A stretch of DNA of 64,000 nucleotides from Sapria himalayana (lineage: Eukaryota; Streptophyta; Magnoliopsida; Malpighiales; Rafflesiaceae), in the NCBI GenBank assembly GCA_029783825.1, contig JAREIK010010392.1:1-64000 (forward strand), written 5' to 3'. The notes under the pieces are model-generated. The model searched no databases, had not been told where the DNA came from, and saw only the letters and a list, made by a program, of their open reading frames with translations. Position 1 is the first letter of the stretch. Each line of letters starts with the position of its first letter. Of this stretch, positions 11,907 to 23,444 are shown piece after piece. Made by a program: the position numbers and the translations under genes.

Positions 11907-14880
11907 ATAGGATATATATCAAAATATTATAATATAACAAGATGCAAAAAAAGTATCGAATATTATTGAAATCATTGAGAAGGTATCAATAATATTGATG
12001 ATATCAGACATATCAAGCTACTTCAAACTTTATCAAATTATATCAAATATCTATTTATAAAAGAGTCTATGTTATTTTAGAAAGATATTAGTTGTCTTTG
12101 AATCAATATCATCAGATAATATTGAAAAGCATTGTATATTGTTAAATATAATTATATAGCTTCTAAAAATTTTATTTTATTAAATGAGCATGTTTGATAA
12201 CAGATTTGTGTCGACTCTCTTTGGTACACATTGAGTATTGTCGACCATTATAAAAAAAAAATACACAAACAACATGGAAAATCTAACTTATGTATAAGTA
12301 TTTAAATTTGTTAAGTATCAATTAATATCCTTTATAAATCTCAGAATTATTAATAATGCATATACATCAATCAAAATATAATCATTGTTTAAATAACATT
12401 TTCACATAATTATAAATATTAAGAAAAATTAGTAGAACATCCATTGAAAGACATTAGAAATCATTTATTTTCATGAAGAAAGTATTTGTGATGATTATTT
12501 ATGAAAAAATGGTGTGCCTCATGGTATAAATAGTGAGAAATTGTGATTAGGGTCTTGTAATATATATATAATATGTGTGAGTGAGTGAGTGTGTGTGTGT
12601 AGTAACCTTGGATATCAATAACTAGTATTGAAATATGATCCAATCCCAAAAAAGTTTGGTTTATAATGGTGATTTCAAATTTATAATTATAACGTATAAA
12701 TTTTTTTTTCTGTTTTTATGAACCTTAACTATTTCAGAGTGGAATTAAATAAATAGTGCTAATGTATACACAAATGTCGCCCACATTGATGATAAAAATT
12801 AGAGGTCGACCAAAATAATTTAATAGTATATTCATATATGTAATGCATAGTGCACACCACGCATCATCACAAATAATTATACCTAGATACATTACTTAAA
12901 TCAAATATCACATAATACAAAACATAAATCATAAAAAGCATATCTTGATTTAATCATTCATAAGTGAAGTAAATTAAAATAGAAAACACCTGGATTACTC
13001 AAGTATTTTTCAGAAAAAATTAGAGCAAAAACAATGCTTCATACTAAGCACACCGTGAGCAATATCGCATGCTCCACATCTAGCATACCTCAAGTAAAAA
13101 ACATTAGCAACACTATATACACACTCATTGAGTTTTTCATCAAATTTAATTTTTCATAAATTTAAATGCAAATTCTAGTATATATTTATTTATATATAGT
13201 GTAGTATATATGTATTCATTGTTACATGTTGCATCATATATATATATAATATAATATAAATATATACATACTATTGTAATAAATTATAGCAACAACATGT
13301 TACCATCAGTATGCATGCGTGCGTGCGTGTGTGTGTATTAGTAGTAGTAATATGTTATATGTATATGGATGATAATAAATAGGCATTTATCAATGATGAA
13401 GATTACTACCCAGTAATCAATAGTACACCATATGAAGATGATCTCAAAATAAGTTGTAAGATATAGGTATTAATACAATCAATAAAAAAAAGATAAAATA
13501 TTATACTAATAGATTCTTGTAAGTCTTTCTATTATGCCTAGTCGTGTTTCATTTGAAACAAAACATAGCCTATTTATTCATAAATTGAGATTCAAGGTAT
13601 TTAGAGTGAGGACGGTATAAAGAGAACTAAATGATGTCCTACCCAATACATAGTATCTTTACAAATTAATGGCATGCTATTCATCTTAATACTTGATTAT
13701 GATCATAAATATAGCAACTCTTGGTTGGAGAATTTATATCAATCACCTCAATCATGGATTGACCAATCAATTGTAATGTTGCACGTGCATGGTCACTTAG
13801 GATACCCAACATTTACTAATTTCTACATGTGCACTTTATATTCATGTTGTCAATGTTAATATAAGTTTAACTAGTGCAAACTCTAAAAACAACATTCATC
13901 AATATAGCCACTAGTAATGATTGACTCTTGGAAATGTTATATATTACCTCTTCCTTATTTTTCATTAGAAAGTTACATGTACAATGATGATGTTCAACAC
14001 AAAGTTAAGAATTGAAAGACTCAACCAAATTATTTTTGTTTTTCTCATATTTTTTTTGGGAACTCAGACATTGCTCAGTATTTTGGCTCACGTGATTTAA
14101 CCCATTTTATTAGATTTTCCTTAAATTTTCATAGTTCTTCCAATGACAAATTATAACTATTATTCAACCTAATAAATACAAGACTATCAATGGATTAGTA
14201 TTTTAGTTCATGAGTATTATATTTAACAAAAATATTAATATAATATTAATTTAAGTGCCAATAGTAATAAACAAGATTTTCTAGACCAATTAGTCGAGGA
14301 ATGATATGAATAAGTGTTGGGTGCCTATATATAATGATGATATGTGCCTATTAGATATAATGATGATATCTATTTCACCGACAACCCATTTCAATATTTT
14401 CTAAAAACAAAGTCAATCATTATAATTTTTTTGAGCTTTTCACACATAATACTAAAGGGAAACATTCAATTATTAGCTTCATATGAGATTTTAGATAAAA
14501 TGGTCTCACCATAAAAGTTAATCATATGCAACAATTTGATAGTTATATTAGGCCAACAACCCTTAGATAGATATAGAATATACAACAAAAAGTTTCTTTA
14601 AATGACCAGTAAATGAATGGGGCAACTCAATAATAGTTGTTGTGTTTGTTTTAACAACTCAACTCGTAGTAATTTATAGGATAAGCATAAGTAGAACACA
14701 TTCCATATGACAAAATCTGTACATATTTATTCGGGTTGATACTCAAGAGTTATCTGATGAAATTATTAAAGTCAACGAATGTCATATTAGGTTAAATTAT
14801 AGAATCAGATTAAGCTAGAACATCGCAACTAAGGACATTGGGTATTCAATATTATGAAAAAAAATCAAAATATAATGCTT
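11907..14880. other. AT-rich CACTA B interior, no recognisable gene
   Basis: Only short open frames and minor simple repeats: GTGAGTGAGTGAGTGTGTG near 12577 and GCGTGCGTGCGTGTGTGTG near 13317. A 61-codon open frame at 13674-13859 has no family I recognise and no conserved counterpart in copy A. I see nothing else to annotate. Confidence 0.45.
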
Positions 14881-16339
14881 ACACTTTGATTAAACAATCT
14901 AAGATAATCAATGAAAAATAAATGTATAAACGTACTTCAAATCAATAAAAAATTAAAACTTAAACCTAAAATTAATTTTAGTTGTAGCGGCATCGAGAGA
15001 TAGATGGAATGCAGGACTTTGGTTCACATGTTTGAGATGCATCGAGAGAGAGATGGAATCTGAGGACTTCGGTTCACGTGTTAGAGTCTTAGAGATGCGT
15101 CGAGTCGAGAGAAAGAATGTATATTTTAGGAAAATATTTATAATTTTAAATATTAGAACATTAAAAAAACAATATATATATATATATATACAAAAATACT
15201 TATTAATTGTATTTACTATCAGAATTTTTTCAACAAAATTAATGTGCGTGTAGCAAGGTACATATGAAAAACAAATACCTTACAATTTTTTATTATAATA
15301 TTAATTAAACAATTAATATATAAACAATAAAAAAATATGTTTTCCTTGAAAAAAATATCAAATAGGTACAAAATTAACAAACTTCATATAATAAGATATA
15401 AATGAAAAGATGATTTGACTTCTAGCCACTCTCCTAAAAGTTATAAAATGCTCTTATTGTTAAAAAATCAATAAAAATATATATTTTATAGTTATAAAAT
15501 TTTAAGAATTCATATTAATTTTTACAAAGATAATATGAAATAATTTTAAACGCATAAAATTTCATATTTTTTGATATAAATAATAATTTTTAAAGTTGAA
15601 AAAATTACTTAAGATGTGAAGATAATTAAAAAAGTAATATTTATTATTTTAATAAAAACTTAATGTTAATGCTAATTGTAAAATATTACTCAATTATTTA
15701 ATTTTTATAAATTTTAGTAGGATTAAACATCTATATATTTATTTATAATTATTATTTTCTTTTCTTTTCACTTTATTGAAAAAATTATATTTTATTATAT
15801 TTCAAGATTTTTAAGATTTGTATTATTTATTTTTTTAAAAGTTTTTATTATCATAAATTTTTTAATACTTATAATAATATTAATATTTACTAGTTTATTC
15901 GTTAATTCAGATATTTTTGAAAATATTTTATATTTTATCATACAATGAATTAATTTACATTTAAATTAGTAGAAATTTTAATGTATGTTAATTTAATTTT
16001 TAAATTATCGAAAAAATTATTATACTTTTGAATTAATTATTTAATGTTACTTTAATTTACATTATTTAGTTTCTTCAATAAAAATTTTAGAAAAATTTTT
16101 TTAATGATTTCTTAAAAAATTAATACATCATAAAAATAGTTATTTTAGTCCTTATTAATATAATTTTTTTTGTATTTTTATATATTTTAAATTAATTATT
16201 TATAATATCATTTTTTTATTTTATGAGGAGAATGTGTGTTTCAAGGATTGCTCATCTATAGACTAATAACATAAATTTAATATACAAAATTAAATAAAAT
16301 ATTAATACAAATAATAAGTAAAAAAAATTATATAATTAA
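14881..16339. other. AT-rich spacer shared by both CACTA copies (copy B side)
   Basis: The reverse complement matches 28250-29650 of copy A. Matching words include ACAAAATTAACAAACTTCAT (15369) against its complement near 29190, AAAACTTAAACCT (14955) against 29568, and CAAGGATTGCTCATCTATAG (16235) against 28330. It contains short direct repeats with GCATCGAGAGAGAGATGGAA (15038, and a variant at 14991). No gene; non-coding body of the element. Confidence 0.6.
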
Positions 16340-17334
16340 ATATTGGCTAGGAAATACTATTGCTAAATCCGTACTAAATTATAGATTTTATAAGCTAGGG
16401 AAAATTCGTCGATATATTATGGATTTTATTAGCTCGAGAAAATCTGTCACTAAATCTGTCGCTAAATTACAAATTTTAATAGCAAGGAAATTCTTGTCCC
16501 TAGAGCCGTCGCAAGAATAAAAATTTTATTTTCTACGGAAATACCATCTAAATCCATTACTAATTTATGGATTTATTAGCTATGGATATTCACTCACTAA
16601 ATCCGTAGCTAAAATACATATTTTATTAGAAAAGAAAGCCCATCGCTAAATCCGTCGCTAAATCATGGATTTTATTAGCAAGGGAAAATCCATCGCTAAA
16701 TCCATCGATAAATCATGATTTTATTAGTAAGGGAAAATTCATCGCTAAATCTATCACTAAATCATGGATTTTATTAGCAAGGGAAAATCCATCGCTAAAT
16801 TTGTCGCTAAATCATGGATTTTATTAGAAAGGGAAAATTCATCGCTAAATCATGGATTTTATTAAAAATGAAAAACTGTCGCTAAATTCATTCATAATCA
16901 ATGATTTTATTAGTAAGGAAAAATCCATCGCTAAAATTAGCTAGGAAAAATTTGTCGCTAAATCCATCACTAATTTTAGACTTTTATTAGCGAGGGATAT
17001 TCCGTCGCAATATCCGTCGCTAAAATCCACTTTTTTTGAGTGGGAGTTACGAAAATTTTCCGTCGCTAATCCATCGCTAAATTCGTCACTAAAATCCCCA
17101 TTTTTTTGTGTGGAATTTACAAAAATTTTGTCGCTAATCCATCGCTAAATCTCCCACTTTTTTTGCAAAATTTTAGTAAAATTTATTCTCACTAATCCAT
17201 CGCTAATCCGTTGCTATTTTTTTTTCAAAAAAAATCATAAATCCCTTGCTATTTCCTAGCTAATCCCTTACAATTTAGCTATGAATTGATCCCTAGCTAA
17301 AATTTTCTAGCTAAATTGATATTTTCTTGTAGTG
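16340..17334. repeat. CACTA B subterminal repeat array
   Basis: More than a dozen degenerate copies of a roughly 40-50 bp unit built from ATCGCTAAATC, GTCGCTAAATCATGG and TTTTATTAGCAAGGGAAAA. They run up to the terminus at 17334 and become AGCTAGGGATCAAT-like in the last 80 bp. CACTA elements carry such subterminal arrays as binding sites for their TNPA-type protein; the assignment to that function is by analogy. The homologous array in copy A is at 27333-28250. Confidence 0.85.
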
Positions 17335-17409
17335 AGGGTAGTTGTTAGTTTGTACCAACGGTATTCTTCTGCCAAAAGAGAGGATTATAATTAATAAATA
17401 ACTTTTATA
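17335..17409 (+). mobile_element. LINE 1, 3' end only (rest beyond CACTA B)
   Basis: Immediately after the CACTA terminus comes AGGGTAGTTGTTAGTTTGTA, then the family 3' box (GTATTCTTCTGCCAAAAGAG at 17361). The same words end LINEs 3, 4 and 6, so this is the 3' tip of a LINE into which CACTA B inserted. The remainder should lie left of the window. The tip runs into a short GAA tail. Confidence 0.8.
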
Positions 17410-17441
17410 AAAGAAGAAGAGAAGAAGAAGAAGAAGAAGAA
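17410..17441 (+). repeat. GAA microsatellite tail of LINE 1
   Basis: About ten GAA/GAGAA units directly after the LINE 3' end and immediately before the truncated LINE 2. It is the shortest tail in the array. Confidence 0.8.
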
Positions 17442-18324
17442 TGATATAACTAAAGCTTGGGCCTACAAAATTAGTGGAACATAAAAGATAACAAAAATGG
17501 CAGCTTTTGGGAAGAATAAATAAAAGCTAGATATGGTCTAGGTAATAACGCCTTTAATAATTCAAAAGAGCATCAAAAAGCTAGAAATTAATGAATAAGC
17601 AACGAAGTTTTGGAGAATCATTCTATACTAACTAATAGTGGATAAAATGGTCCTTGGATGCACAAGGAAAATTTACTCTAAAGAGCACAAAAGGGCAGGT
17701 GGGGGATAAAAAAATTTCACAATAAATTTTTGGAAAATGGGCAAAGGAGCTTCCACAGAAAATGAATATCTTTATGTGGAAATTTCTCTCAAAAGCTATT
17801 CTAGTTGATGAGGATATCCAAAGAAAGGAATAAGATTATCGTCTAGATGTGAATGTTGTAACCAAGAAATGGAGAGCTTGGATCATTTATTTTCAATAGG
17901 AGAGGTTGCTAGAAAGATATGGGATAGATTAGAAACAGATGCATACTTAGTAAAAAGCTCTGGATCGCTCATAGAAAGATTAAAAATTGGAATAAAATTC
18001 AAACAAAAAATAAGATACTTAAATGGATAAGGAATTATATACTGCATATCACAGTCTTATGCCTATGGAAAGCTAGAAATAAAAGTAGATTTGAAGGCAC
18101 TCAAATGAATGCTATAGAAATATTAGAAGAGATCAAGAAAGAAAGTGCATTTATTTCGGCTTGCAGCCCTATAATGCTGAGAAGTTTTGGAATGCATGAA
18201 AATAGGAGAAAAGATTAGGGTCTCTCACATAATCAAGAAAATTTCAGAGAAATTTATTAGATGGGAAAAGCCTCCACAAAATGGATTAGTGTTAAACACG
18301 AACAGAAGGGAGAAATAGGAGCTA

Positions 18325-18325
<1 letters not shown>
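17442..18325 (+). pseudogene. LINE 2 ORF2 remnant: zf-RVT region and start of RNase H
   Basis: Recognisable segments in several frames are SRCECCNQEMESLDHLFSIG near 17842 (zf-RVT type Cys-Cys...His motif), a following ARKIWDRL, LWKARNKSRFEG near 18063, and GLVLNTNRRE near 18283. The last should be the first RNase H catalytic motif (NTDGS in LINE 6), here with Asp replaced by Asn. The RNase H is then lost at the poly-G run. No functional product is possible. Confidence 0.75.

Positions 18326-18400
<75 letters not shown>
18326..18400 (+). repeat. Uninterrupted (G)75 homopolymer
   Basis: Seventy-five consecutive G between GGAGCTAC and CGGAGTAGG inside the LINE 2 RNase H remnant. Homologous LINEs have only short glycine-coding G runs here (LINE 6: GGAGGAGGGGGAGC near 61100). 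The rest of the RNase H domain is absent after it. It may be a real expansion or an assembly or read artefact. Confidence 0.9.
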
Positions 18401-19483
18401 CGGAGTAGGTTAATATATGCAAAATTATTTTAGTTTTTCTATTTTGGATGGAATTGAAACAGGTCAAAGGAAGAAAGCGGATAAAGCAGATGCCTAGTTT
18501 TGGATCTGCTTTTCTGGTGAATTATAAGTAGGCATGTCTGATAAAGGGTTGGTTAGAAAGGTATGTTTGTTGATTTATTTGGTTGCATTTGGGTTAGTTG
18601 AATATAAGTTAGTGATAAGTGTTTTGTTGTAAGTTGTAACAGCTTTTAAGATGGTGTATAAATGTCGTTAGGGCCTGTATAAAGCTGGGTCTATTGTAAG
18701 TCAGGTGGGCTGTATCAGCTTTTATTCTGCTCCAGGTAGTGTCGGTCAATGTAAAGGCTGGCTACTATATGCTAGGTAGATGAGGAGGCTAACCCCAAAA
18801 TGAAGAGGAAAACAATGAGTTCATGAGTTAAGAGGGCTAAAGGAAAAGGCAAAAACTAAAGTGGATTCTGCTTGCTAGTTTCTTTTTTGGTTTATGCTTG
18901 ATGGATGTATGTATTCTATATGGATGATGTGTTAAGGGGCAGAGGCAAAGGGAGACATGAAGACAAAGCTTATGAAGAAAGAACTCAAGGTAGGATTGGA
19001 ATACCTACGGTTCGATGTAGTTTTACTTGTTTTTTTCCTTTTTTTTCCTTTTTCTACCTCACTTGGAAACTTGATTGACGATGTGTTAAGGGGGTGGAGA
19101 AATGGAAGAAAAATGTGTAATAGTAGAGCATAGCATATATTTCCTTGATATGTTCATCTATTATGCAGAATAGAAGCTGAAAAGTGAATAAAGTGGCAGA
19201 AAAACATGCTTTGGGGAGGACAATAAAAGAGGCTATGAGGCGGCAACAAAAGAGGCTATGGGTAGCTGGATGGAAGCTAAGGATACATGCAAAAAGGGCA
19301 AAGATTATAGTACCATAGCATATCCATACTAGCAAGAAGATTACACGGATAATTGAGCCATGTAAAATGTATTGTTAGTTAAATCTATGTATAAATGATT
19401 AAGTAGATTGAAACCCAATAGGGGTATACAAGAGGATAAGAGAGGGTGTAGGGTGCTACGAGTAGCATAAGTAGTTTAAAAAT
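18401..19483 (+). other. LINE 2 3' UTR
   Basis: Non-coding DNA with 3' UTR-type words shared with LINEs 3 and 4: TGTGTTAAGG with GAGG and AAGG clusters, and a CTACCTCACTTGGAAACTTG segment at 19055 that parallels LINE 3 at about 43335. Simple repeats of AAAGAGGCTATG occur at 19227 and 19249. No RNA gene or ORF supported. Confidence 0.6.
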
Positions 19484-19529
19484 GGTATTCATCCACCAAA
19501 TTAGAGGTTATATTATAAAATAACTTTTC

Positions 19530-19834
19530 AAAAAGAAGAAGAAGAAGAAGAAGAAGTGGAAGAAGATGATTAAGAAGAGGAAGAAGAAGAGGAGGAGGAG
19601 GATGAAGAAGAAGAAGAAGAAGAAAGAAGAAGAGAGAAGATGAAGAAGAAGATGATGAGAAGAAGAAGAATATGAAGAAGGAGATGAAGAAGAAGAAGAA
19701 GAAGATGATGATGATGATGAAAAAGAAGAGGAAGAAGAAGCCGAAGAAGAAGTGGAAGAGGAAGAAGAAGAAGAAAAGGAAGAGGTTGAAGAATAAGAGA
19801 AGAGGTAGAAGAATAGAGGAAGAGGTAGAGAGAA

Positions 19835-19881
<47 letters not shown>

Positions 19882-19987
19882 AGAAGAAGAAGAGGAGGAG
19901 GAGGAGGAGGAGGAGGAGGAGGAGGAAAGAAGAGAAGAAAGAAGAAGAAGAGAAGAGGAAGAAGAGGAAGAAGAAGAAGAAGAGGAA

Positions 19988-20022
<35 letters not shown>

Positions 20023-21967
20023 AGAAGAGAGAAGAGAGAAGAAGAAGAGGAAGAAGAATAGGTAGAAGAAGAGAAGAAGAGATAAGAAGAAGATGATGAA
20101 GAAGAAGAAGAGGAAGAAGAAGAGGAAGAGAAGAGGAAGAGGAAGAAGAAGAAGAGGAAGAGGAAGATGAAGAGAAGAGGAAGAAGAAAGGAAGAAAGAA
20201 GAGGAAGAAGAAGAGGAAGATGAAAAGAAAAGGATGAGGAAGATGAGAGGAAAAAGAAGAAGAAGAGGAAGAAGAAGAGGAATAGGAAGAAGAAGAGGAA
20301 GAGGAATAAAGAAGAAGAAGAAGAAGAGGAGAGGAAGAGGAAGAGGAAGAGGAAGAAGAATATGAAAAGGAAGAAGAAGAGAAGAGGAAGAAGAGAGGAA
20401 GAGGAAGAAGAAGAGGAAGAGGAAAAAAAAGGAAGAGGAAGAGGAATAACAAGAGCAAGAGGAAGAAGAAGAGAACAAGAAGAAGAAGTGGAAGAGGAAG
20501 AAGAAGAGGAAGAGGAAGAGAAGAGGAAGAGGAAGAAGAAGTGGAAGAGGAAGAAGAAGAGGAAGCAGAAGTAGAAGAGGAAGAAGAGGAAGAAGAAGAG
20601 GAAGAGAAAGAAGAATAGGAAGAGGAAGAAGAAGACGAAGAGGAAGAAGATGTGGAAGAAGAAGAACAAGAGGAAGAGGAAGAATAATAGGAAGAGGAAG
20701 AAGAAGAGGAAGAGGAAGAAGAAGAAGAGAAGAAGAGGAAGGGAAGAAGAAGAGGAAGAGGAAGAAGAAGAAGAAGAAGAAGAGAAAGAGGAAGAGAAGA
20801 AGAGGGAGAGGAAGAAGAAGAGGAAGATGAAGAGGAAGATGAAGAGGAAAATGAAGAGGAAGAAGAAGAGGAAGATGAAGAGGAAGAGAGAGGAAGAAAA
20901 GAGGAACGGGAAGAAGAAAAAGGAGAGGAAGAGAGAGGAAGAGGAAGAAGAAGTGGAAGAGGAAGAAGAAGAGGAAGAGGAAGATAAAGAAGAAGAGGAA
21001 TAGAAGAAAAACAGGGAGAAGAAAAAGAGGAAGAGGAAGAAAAAGAGGAAGAGAAGAAGAAGAGGAAAAGGAAGAAGAAGAGGAAGAGAAAGAAGATGAG
21101 GAAGAATAAAATGAAGAGGAAGAAGAAGAAGAAGAAGAAGAAGAGGAAGAGGAAGAAGACGAGGAAGAGGAAGAAGAAGAGGAAGAGAAAAAGAAGAGGA
21201 AGAGGAAGGAGGAGGAGGAGGAGGAGTAGAAGAAGAAGGAAAAAAGAAGGATGAGGAGAGGAGGGAGGAGAAGGAGAAGGAGAAGAAGAAAAGGAGGAGG
21301 AGGAGAATAAGAATAAGGAGAAGAAGAAAGAACAAGAAGAAGTAGTAGTAGTTAGTAGTAGTAGTAGTAGAAAAAGAAGAAGAAGAAAAGAGGAGTAAAA
21401 ATAATATATAATAATGATAAGAAGAATGTGAAGAAGAAGAAGAAAGAAAAGAAGGGAAGAAGAAAGAAGAGAGAAGAGGAGGAGGAGGAGGTGGTGGTGG
21501 AAGAAGAAGAAGAAGTAATAGTTAAGAAGAAGAAGAGAGGAGGAGGAAGAAGTAGTAGAAAAGAAGAAGATGATGAAGGAAGAAGAAGATGATGATGATG
21601 ATTTATTATTATTATTATTATTTATGAAGGCCAAGAAGAAGAAGAAGAATACTAATAATAATAATAATAAGATGATGATGATGATGATGAAAAAAAGAGA
21701 AGAAGAAGAAGAAGAAGTAGTAGTAGTAGTAGTATGAAGTAAAGAAGAAGAAGAAGAAGAGGAAGAAGAAGAATGAGAAGAAGAAGAAGAAGAAGAAGAA
21801 GAAGAAGATGATGATGATGATGATAAGAAGAAGAAGAAGAATACAAAGAAGAAGAAGAAGAATAGGAGGAAGAAGAAGAGGAAGAAGAAGAATAAGAAGA
21901 GGAAGAATAAGAAGAAGAAAAGAATAGGAGGAAGAAAAAAGGAAGAATAAGAAGAAGAAGTAAAAAA
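19530..21967 (+). repeat. 2.4-kb GAA/GAG purine tract, tail of LINE 2
   Basis: An almost pure purine strand made of GAA, GAG and GAAGAG units, with local (GAT)n and (ATT)n patches near 21590-21700 and (TAG)n near 21340-21370 and 21717-21735. It starts at the LINE 2 3' end and stops where LINE 3 begins. The 820- and 619-codon minus-strand frames (Ser/Phe/Leu) and plus-strand Lys/Glu frames come from the repeat. Such homopurine-homopyrimidine DNA can adopt triplex structures (known property of GAA repeats). Confidence 0.95.
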
Positions 21968-22092
21968 CAAATGAAAAAAAACTTTTTTGTGGCCTTTGAA
22001 ACACTCTGAAATCCTAGAGATAGTAACAAAGTTTTCTAGAGAAAGAAACTACAAATTTTGGTGAGGAAGAAGCTATTTTAAAGTTAATTATG

Positions 22093-23444
22093 ATGGAAAT
22101 GTATTACTTAGACAATAAGAAATCTTTTTCCTCATTTATTAAAAAGACATGCCTCCCCCATCATCTTCCTCTGACATTTACGTGAAAAATCTAGAGGACC
22201 CCTCGATACTATTTACGTCCGAGGATATTCAAATGCTTATCGAGCCCCATAAACACACTATGGTGGCCAAGTTTTCACATGGTCGACCACACATTGATGA
22301 TATTTGTGCTTTCTTTGAATCATCGAAGCTAAAGATGGTGATAAAAATTAGTCTCATCGATGAGAAGCACGTCTTGGTGCAACTATACATAGAAGAAGAT
22401 TATCTTCATTTATGTCTTAAAGGGGTCTGGTATATCATGGGTCATCCCATGAGAACATTCTAATGGACAACCAATTTCACTACGAAGGAAGAAACTGCTA
22501 TGGCGCTGGAATGGTTTTTGTTTCCTATGTTACCGATACACCTCTTGATAAATATGCATTATATCAAATCACATGTATGTTTGGTTCTCCTATTCTTCTT
22601 GATGGAGCTACTGCTATACTTTCTAGACCAAGTGTAGCAGGGGTTTGTGTGAAAAGTGACTTGAAGAAGCCACCTCCAAGTCGCATATGGATAGGAGATA
22701 AGGAAGGGGGAGGCTTCTAGCAACAAGTAGTTCCAGAATATCTTCCAGCATATTTTTTTTTGCTGTAAGAAATGGGGCATAATATAGAAAGTTGTATAGT
22801 AATTAAAAGAAAATTAGAAGGTAGGCAGAGAATGGAAGAGAAGAAAATGGAAGCAGTCAGGGAGTAAGATAGTTCAATATCAAAAAAAGCCTCAAAACAT
22901 TCAGCCTATACAATCTGAATCACTAACTGAATTATAGTCTAGTGAGACAAAGGAGATAAAGCTAATAGAATGCAATAATGTGAATGAAGAGGAAGAGAGA
23001 GAACTTAAGAATAGAGAAAATATAAAGAAGAGAGAATTATTTATAAAGATTGTAGATTTAAATAGAAGAACTAGAATACAAATGAAAAATAAATCTAAAA
23101 AAAATGGAGGATGAGTAGTGGATATAGAAGACTTCTCGGAAGAAGAAATAGAGGTGTGAAGCTCCACAATTCTTAACACTAAAGAGGAAGAAAATGTGCA
23201 GAATATGAGGCTCACTAAAGATGATATAAATATAGAAAAATTTAAGCAAACAATGGGAAATAGAGAATGGGCGCTTGAAGAAATAAAAATCATGGCTATT
23301 CAATTGGGATTGGGATGGAAGGGTGAGAGAGGAGGAGATTTAAGCTCGTTAAAAAAACCAAGAAACTTGAAAAAATATTTAAACAATATTTATGAAACTA
23401 AATGCACTACTAGAGCACATGCCCAATCCACTAATAATGTATAA
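22093..23444 (+). pseudogene. LINE 3 ORF1: DUF4283-like and CCHC protein, broken
   Basis: ATG at 22093, then KKSFSSFIKK, a frame change, and a clear DUF4283-like N-terminal region at 22149-22463 (KFSHGRPHIDDI, DEKHVLVQLYIEEDY, GVWYIMGHPMR). A second frame (22463-22720) continues with TDTPLDKYALYQI and GATAILSRPSVAGVCV. A degenerate zinc knuckle follows near 22760 (CCKKWG, then ESC). The C-terminal part is at 23196-23444 (GNREWALEEIKIMAIQL, RGGDLSSLKKPR) and ends in TAA at 23442. LINE ORF1 products bind the LINE RNA; that role is by family. Several frameshifts make this a relic. Confidence 0.82.

Larger units (their letters stand above)
1..17334 (-). mobile_element. CACTA (En/Spm) DNA transposon, copy B, partial (far end outside window)
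   Basis: The right end reads, on the minus strand, CACTACAAGAAAATATC at 17334, the canonical CACTA terminus. Inside it are a subterminal repeat array (16340-17334), an AT-rich spacer, a GA-rich tract, a broken TNP2-like transposase (4602-8271), a broken TNPA/Transposase_24-like gene (2808-4462) and period-3 GCN blocks (1-2200). The same order occurs in inverted orientation in copy A at 27333-42682, which fixes the family and orientation. The other terminus lies left of the window. The element sits inside a LINE: the DNA after 17334 is a LINE 3' end. Both genes contain stops, so the copy is not autonomous now. Confidence 0.88.
17442..19529 (+). mobile_element. LINE 2, 5'-truncated L1-type retrotransposon
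   Basis: Begins abruptly inside ORF2, in the zf-RVT region (ITKAWAYKI, matching LINE 6 near 60205). It continues through the zf-RVT and connection region, a remnant of RNase H, a (G)75 run and a ~1.1-kb 3' UTR. It ends with the 3' box at 19484 (GGTATTCATCCACCAAATTA). The start abuts the GAA tail of LINE 1, as expected of a truncated target-primed insertion into that tail. Stops and frame changes show it is dead. Confidence 0.85.

Noticed and set aside
13674..13859. 61-codon frame as a possible LTR-retrotransposon fragment
   Set aside because: No protease, integrase or RT motif and no flanking LTRs were seen; could be chance in AT-rich DNA.
16340..17334. CRISPR-like array because of repeated ~45-bp units
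   Set aside because: Repeats are degenerate, spacers are not unique, and the array ends at a CACTA terminus in a plant context; it is a subterminal repeat array.
18225..18467. Poly-proline protein
   Set aside because: Only the (G)75 run read backwards.
19476..22029. Minus-strand open frames of up to 820 codons made of Ser/Phe/Leu, and plus-strand Lys/Glu/Arg frames
   Set aside because: They are translations of the GAA/GAG tract; no domain, codon bias or conserved start exists, and the frames overlap each other in all phases.
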